The translations under genes and the position numbers were made by a program. This document shows, one piece after another, positions 6,738-7,829 of a stretch of DNA of 7,829 nucleotides. Numbering within the stretch: the stretch's first letter is position 1; every line of letters begins with the position of its first letter. The stretch is from Campylobacterales bacterium (GTDB taxonomy: Bacteria; Campylobacterota; Campylobacteria; Campylobacterales; JACAEZ01): assembly GCA_013388565.1 (NCBI GenBank), contig JACAEZ010000119.1, positions 1 through 7,829 of the forward strand, written 5' to 3'. The notes under the pieces were generated by a model. The model was not told where the DNA came from and searched no databases. It saw only the letters and a list, made by a program, of their open reading frames with translations.

Positions 6738-7507
6738 TGAAACGATTAGTGTTAAAAGTTGGAAGTGCAGTATTAACTGAATCTAATGCTCTATCTGTTG
6801 AAAGAATGAAAAATTTGGCAGAGTTTATAAGTTTGCTCATGAAACAGTATGAGGTTATTTTGGTTAGTTCTGGTGCTGTTGCAGCAGGTTATACCAAATT
6901 AAAACTTGATAAAAAAGAGGTTTCAAACAAACAAGCATTAGCAGCTATTGGACAACCGCTTTTAATGGGTAGCTATAGAAAAAAATTTGAACAATTTGAT
7001 GTTGTGGTAGGGCAAGTACTACTCACTGCAGATGATTTTGACTCCAGAAAAAGAACAGAACATGCAAAAAATGCAATTGATGTCATGATAAAAAATGGTG
7101 TCTTGCCAATCATCAATGAAAATGATGTAACTGCAACAGAAGAGCTTGTCTTTGGGGATAATGACCAACTCTCTTCAAGAGCTTGTCTATATTTTGGAGC
7201 TGATATTTTAGTTATTTTGACAGATATTGATGGATATTATGATAAAGACCCAAGAGAATTTTTAGATGCAAAGCTACAAAAAGTTGTAAATGTTATAAAT
7301 CCAGAACATTTAAATACTACTCCAAAAGCAAACTCAAATTTTGCAACTGGTGGGATAGTAACTAAATTAAAAGCTGCTGATTTTCTACTTAAGCATAATT
7401 TACAAACATATTTAGGTAGTGGATTTGATTTAAGTGATGTTAAAAGTTTCTTTTTAGATGGTGTTCATAAAAAAGGTACACTGTTTATACCAAAGTTAAA
7501 CTCATGA
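6737..7507 (+). CDS. proB: Glutamate 5-kinase (short form, no PUA domain)
   Basis: Cytoplasmic enzyme that phosphorylates the gamma-carboxyl of glutamate with ATP, the first committed step of proline synthesis. It belongs to the amino-acid kinase fold. The 256 residues contain LKVGSAVLT (6-14), VSSGAVAAG (43-51), NEND (127-130), FGDND (139-143), [13 protein letters not shown] (161-173) and TGGIVTK (204-210), the full catalytic set. The C-terminal PUA domain of the E. coli enzyme (367 residues) is absent. This short form is usual in Campylobacterota, so it is not a truncation. I chose ATG 6737, which overlaps the obg stop, over the TTG at 6734. Upstream AGAG (6725-6728) is a weak ribosome site, consistent with coupling to obg. 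Its stop overlaps the fmt start (ATGA). proA is not in the window. Confidence 0.96.
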   Translation: MKRLVLKVGSAVLTESNALSVERMKNLAEFISLLMKQYEVILVSSGAVAAGYTKLKLDKKEVSNKQALAAIGQPLLMGSYRKKFEQFDVVVGQVLLTADDFDSRKRTEHAKNAIDVMIKNGVLPIINENDVTATEELVFGDNDQLSSRACLYFGADILVILTDIDGYYDKDPREFLDAKLQKVVNVINPEHLNTTPKANSNFATGGIVTKLKAADFLLKHNLQTYLGSGFDLSDVKSFFLDGVHKKGTLFIPKLNS

Positions 7508-7829
7508 ATATAATATTTATGGGAACCTCTCTATATGCGAAGGTGATTTTAGAACATATATTAAAATGTGAAAATATAAATGTTTTAGCACTTTTTACTC
7601 AACCAGATAAGCCATCTGGTAGAAAGCAGATATTAACACCTCCTGAAACCAAAGATTTTTTAATAAAAAATAGTTTTAATATTCCAATTTATCAGCCAGA
7701 AAAATTAAGAGAAAAAGAGAATGTTGAGATAATTAAAAGTTTAAATGCTGATTTTATTGTTGTTGCTTCATATGGACAAATTTTATCGAAAGATATTTTA
7801 GAGATTGCTCCATGTATAAATCTTCATGC
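7504..7829 (+). CDS. fmt: Methionyl-tRNA formyltransferase, N-terminal part (cut by window edge)
   Basis: Transfers a formyl group from 10-formyltetrahydrofolate to the amino group of initiator Met-tRNA. Only the first 108 codons are present; the frame is open to the end of the window. The N-terminal [16 protein letters not shown], the [17 protein letters not shown] block (about residues 38-54) and [10 protein letters not shown] followed by APCINLH match the formyltransferase Rossmann domain. The window ends just before the SLLP motif that would follow. The catalytic His/Asp residues and the C-terminal tRNA-binding domain are outside. The ATG overlaps the proB stop by 4 bases (ATGA) and has no strong ribosome site of its own, which suggests coupled translation. 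The position after obg-proB is the usual one in Campylobacterota. Confidence 0.95.
   Translation, partial: MNIIFMGTSLYAKVILEHILKCENINVLALFTQPDKPSGRKQILTPPETKDFLIKNSFNIPIYQPEKLREKENVEIIKSLNADFIVVASYGQILSKDILEIAPCINLH

Noticed and set aside
6737..7507. proB as a truncated pseudogene lacking the PUA domain
   Set aside because: All kinase motifs are intact, the stop overlaps the fmt start, and short ProB proteins are normal in Campylobacterota.

Overview
The window is an AT-rich, tightly packed stretch of bacterial chromosome with every gene on the + strand. It most likely comes from Campylobacterota (the former Epsilonproteobacteria, for example a Sulfurimonas-, Arcobacter- or Sulfurospirillum-like organism). 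The support for this is the gene order rplU-rpmA-obg-proB-fmt, a glutamate 5-kinase without a PUA domain, promoters consisting of a -10 box with no clear -35, AGA-dominated arginine codons, and the protein sequences themselves. The genus cannot be fixed from this sequence.

Layout. (1) Positions 1-1113 hold the C-terminal part of a methyl-accepting chemotaxis protein cut by the window edge. It is followed by a perfect 10-bp hairpin that probably ends its transcript. (2) Positions 1221-4043 hold valS and, 3 nt after its stop, a 68-residue protein of which about half is Asp/Glu. This is the only gene here whose function I cannot name. (3) Positions 4118-4900 hold an orphan CheY-like single-domain response regulator and a RidA-family imine deaminase, 18 nt apart and probably co-transcribed. 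(4) From 4939 onward there is a promoter followed by rplU, rpmA, a strong hairpin, obg, proB and the beginning of fmt, which runs off the right edge. obg/proB overlap by 1 nt and proB/fmt by 4 nt, so these three are likely translationally coupled.

Functionally most of this is core translation: tRNA-Val charging, ribosomal proteins L21 and L27, the ribosome-assembly GTPase Obg, and initiator-tRNA formylation. It is joined by the first step of proline synthesis, a metabolite-repair enzyme and two signalling proteins. No tRNA, rRNA, mobile element, CRISPR array, defence gene or gene-free stretch above about 110 bases is present.

Nothing here looks like a dramatic new system. The items most worth a second look are the acidic protein lying in frame one codon after the valS stop, a sharp change in arginine codon choice inside valS, and the hairpin placed between rpmA and obg.
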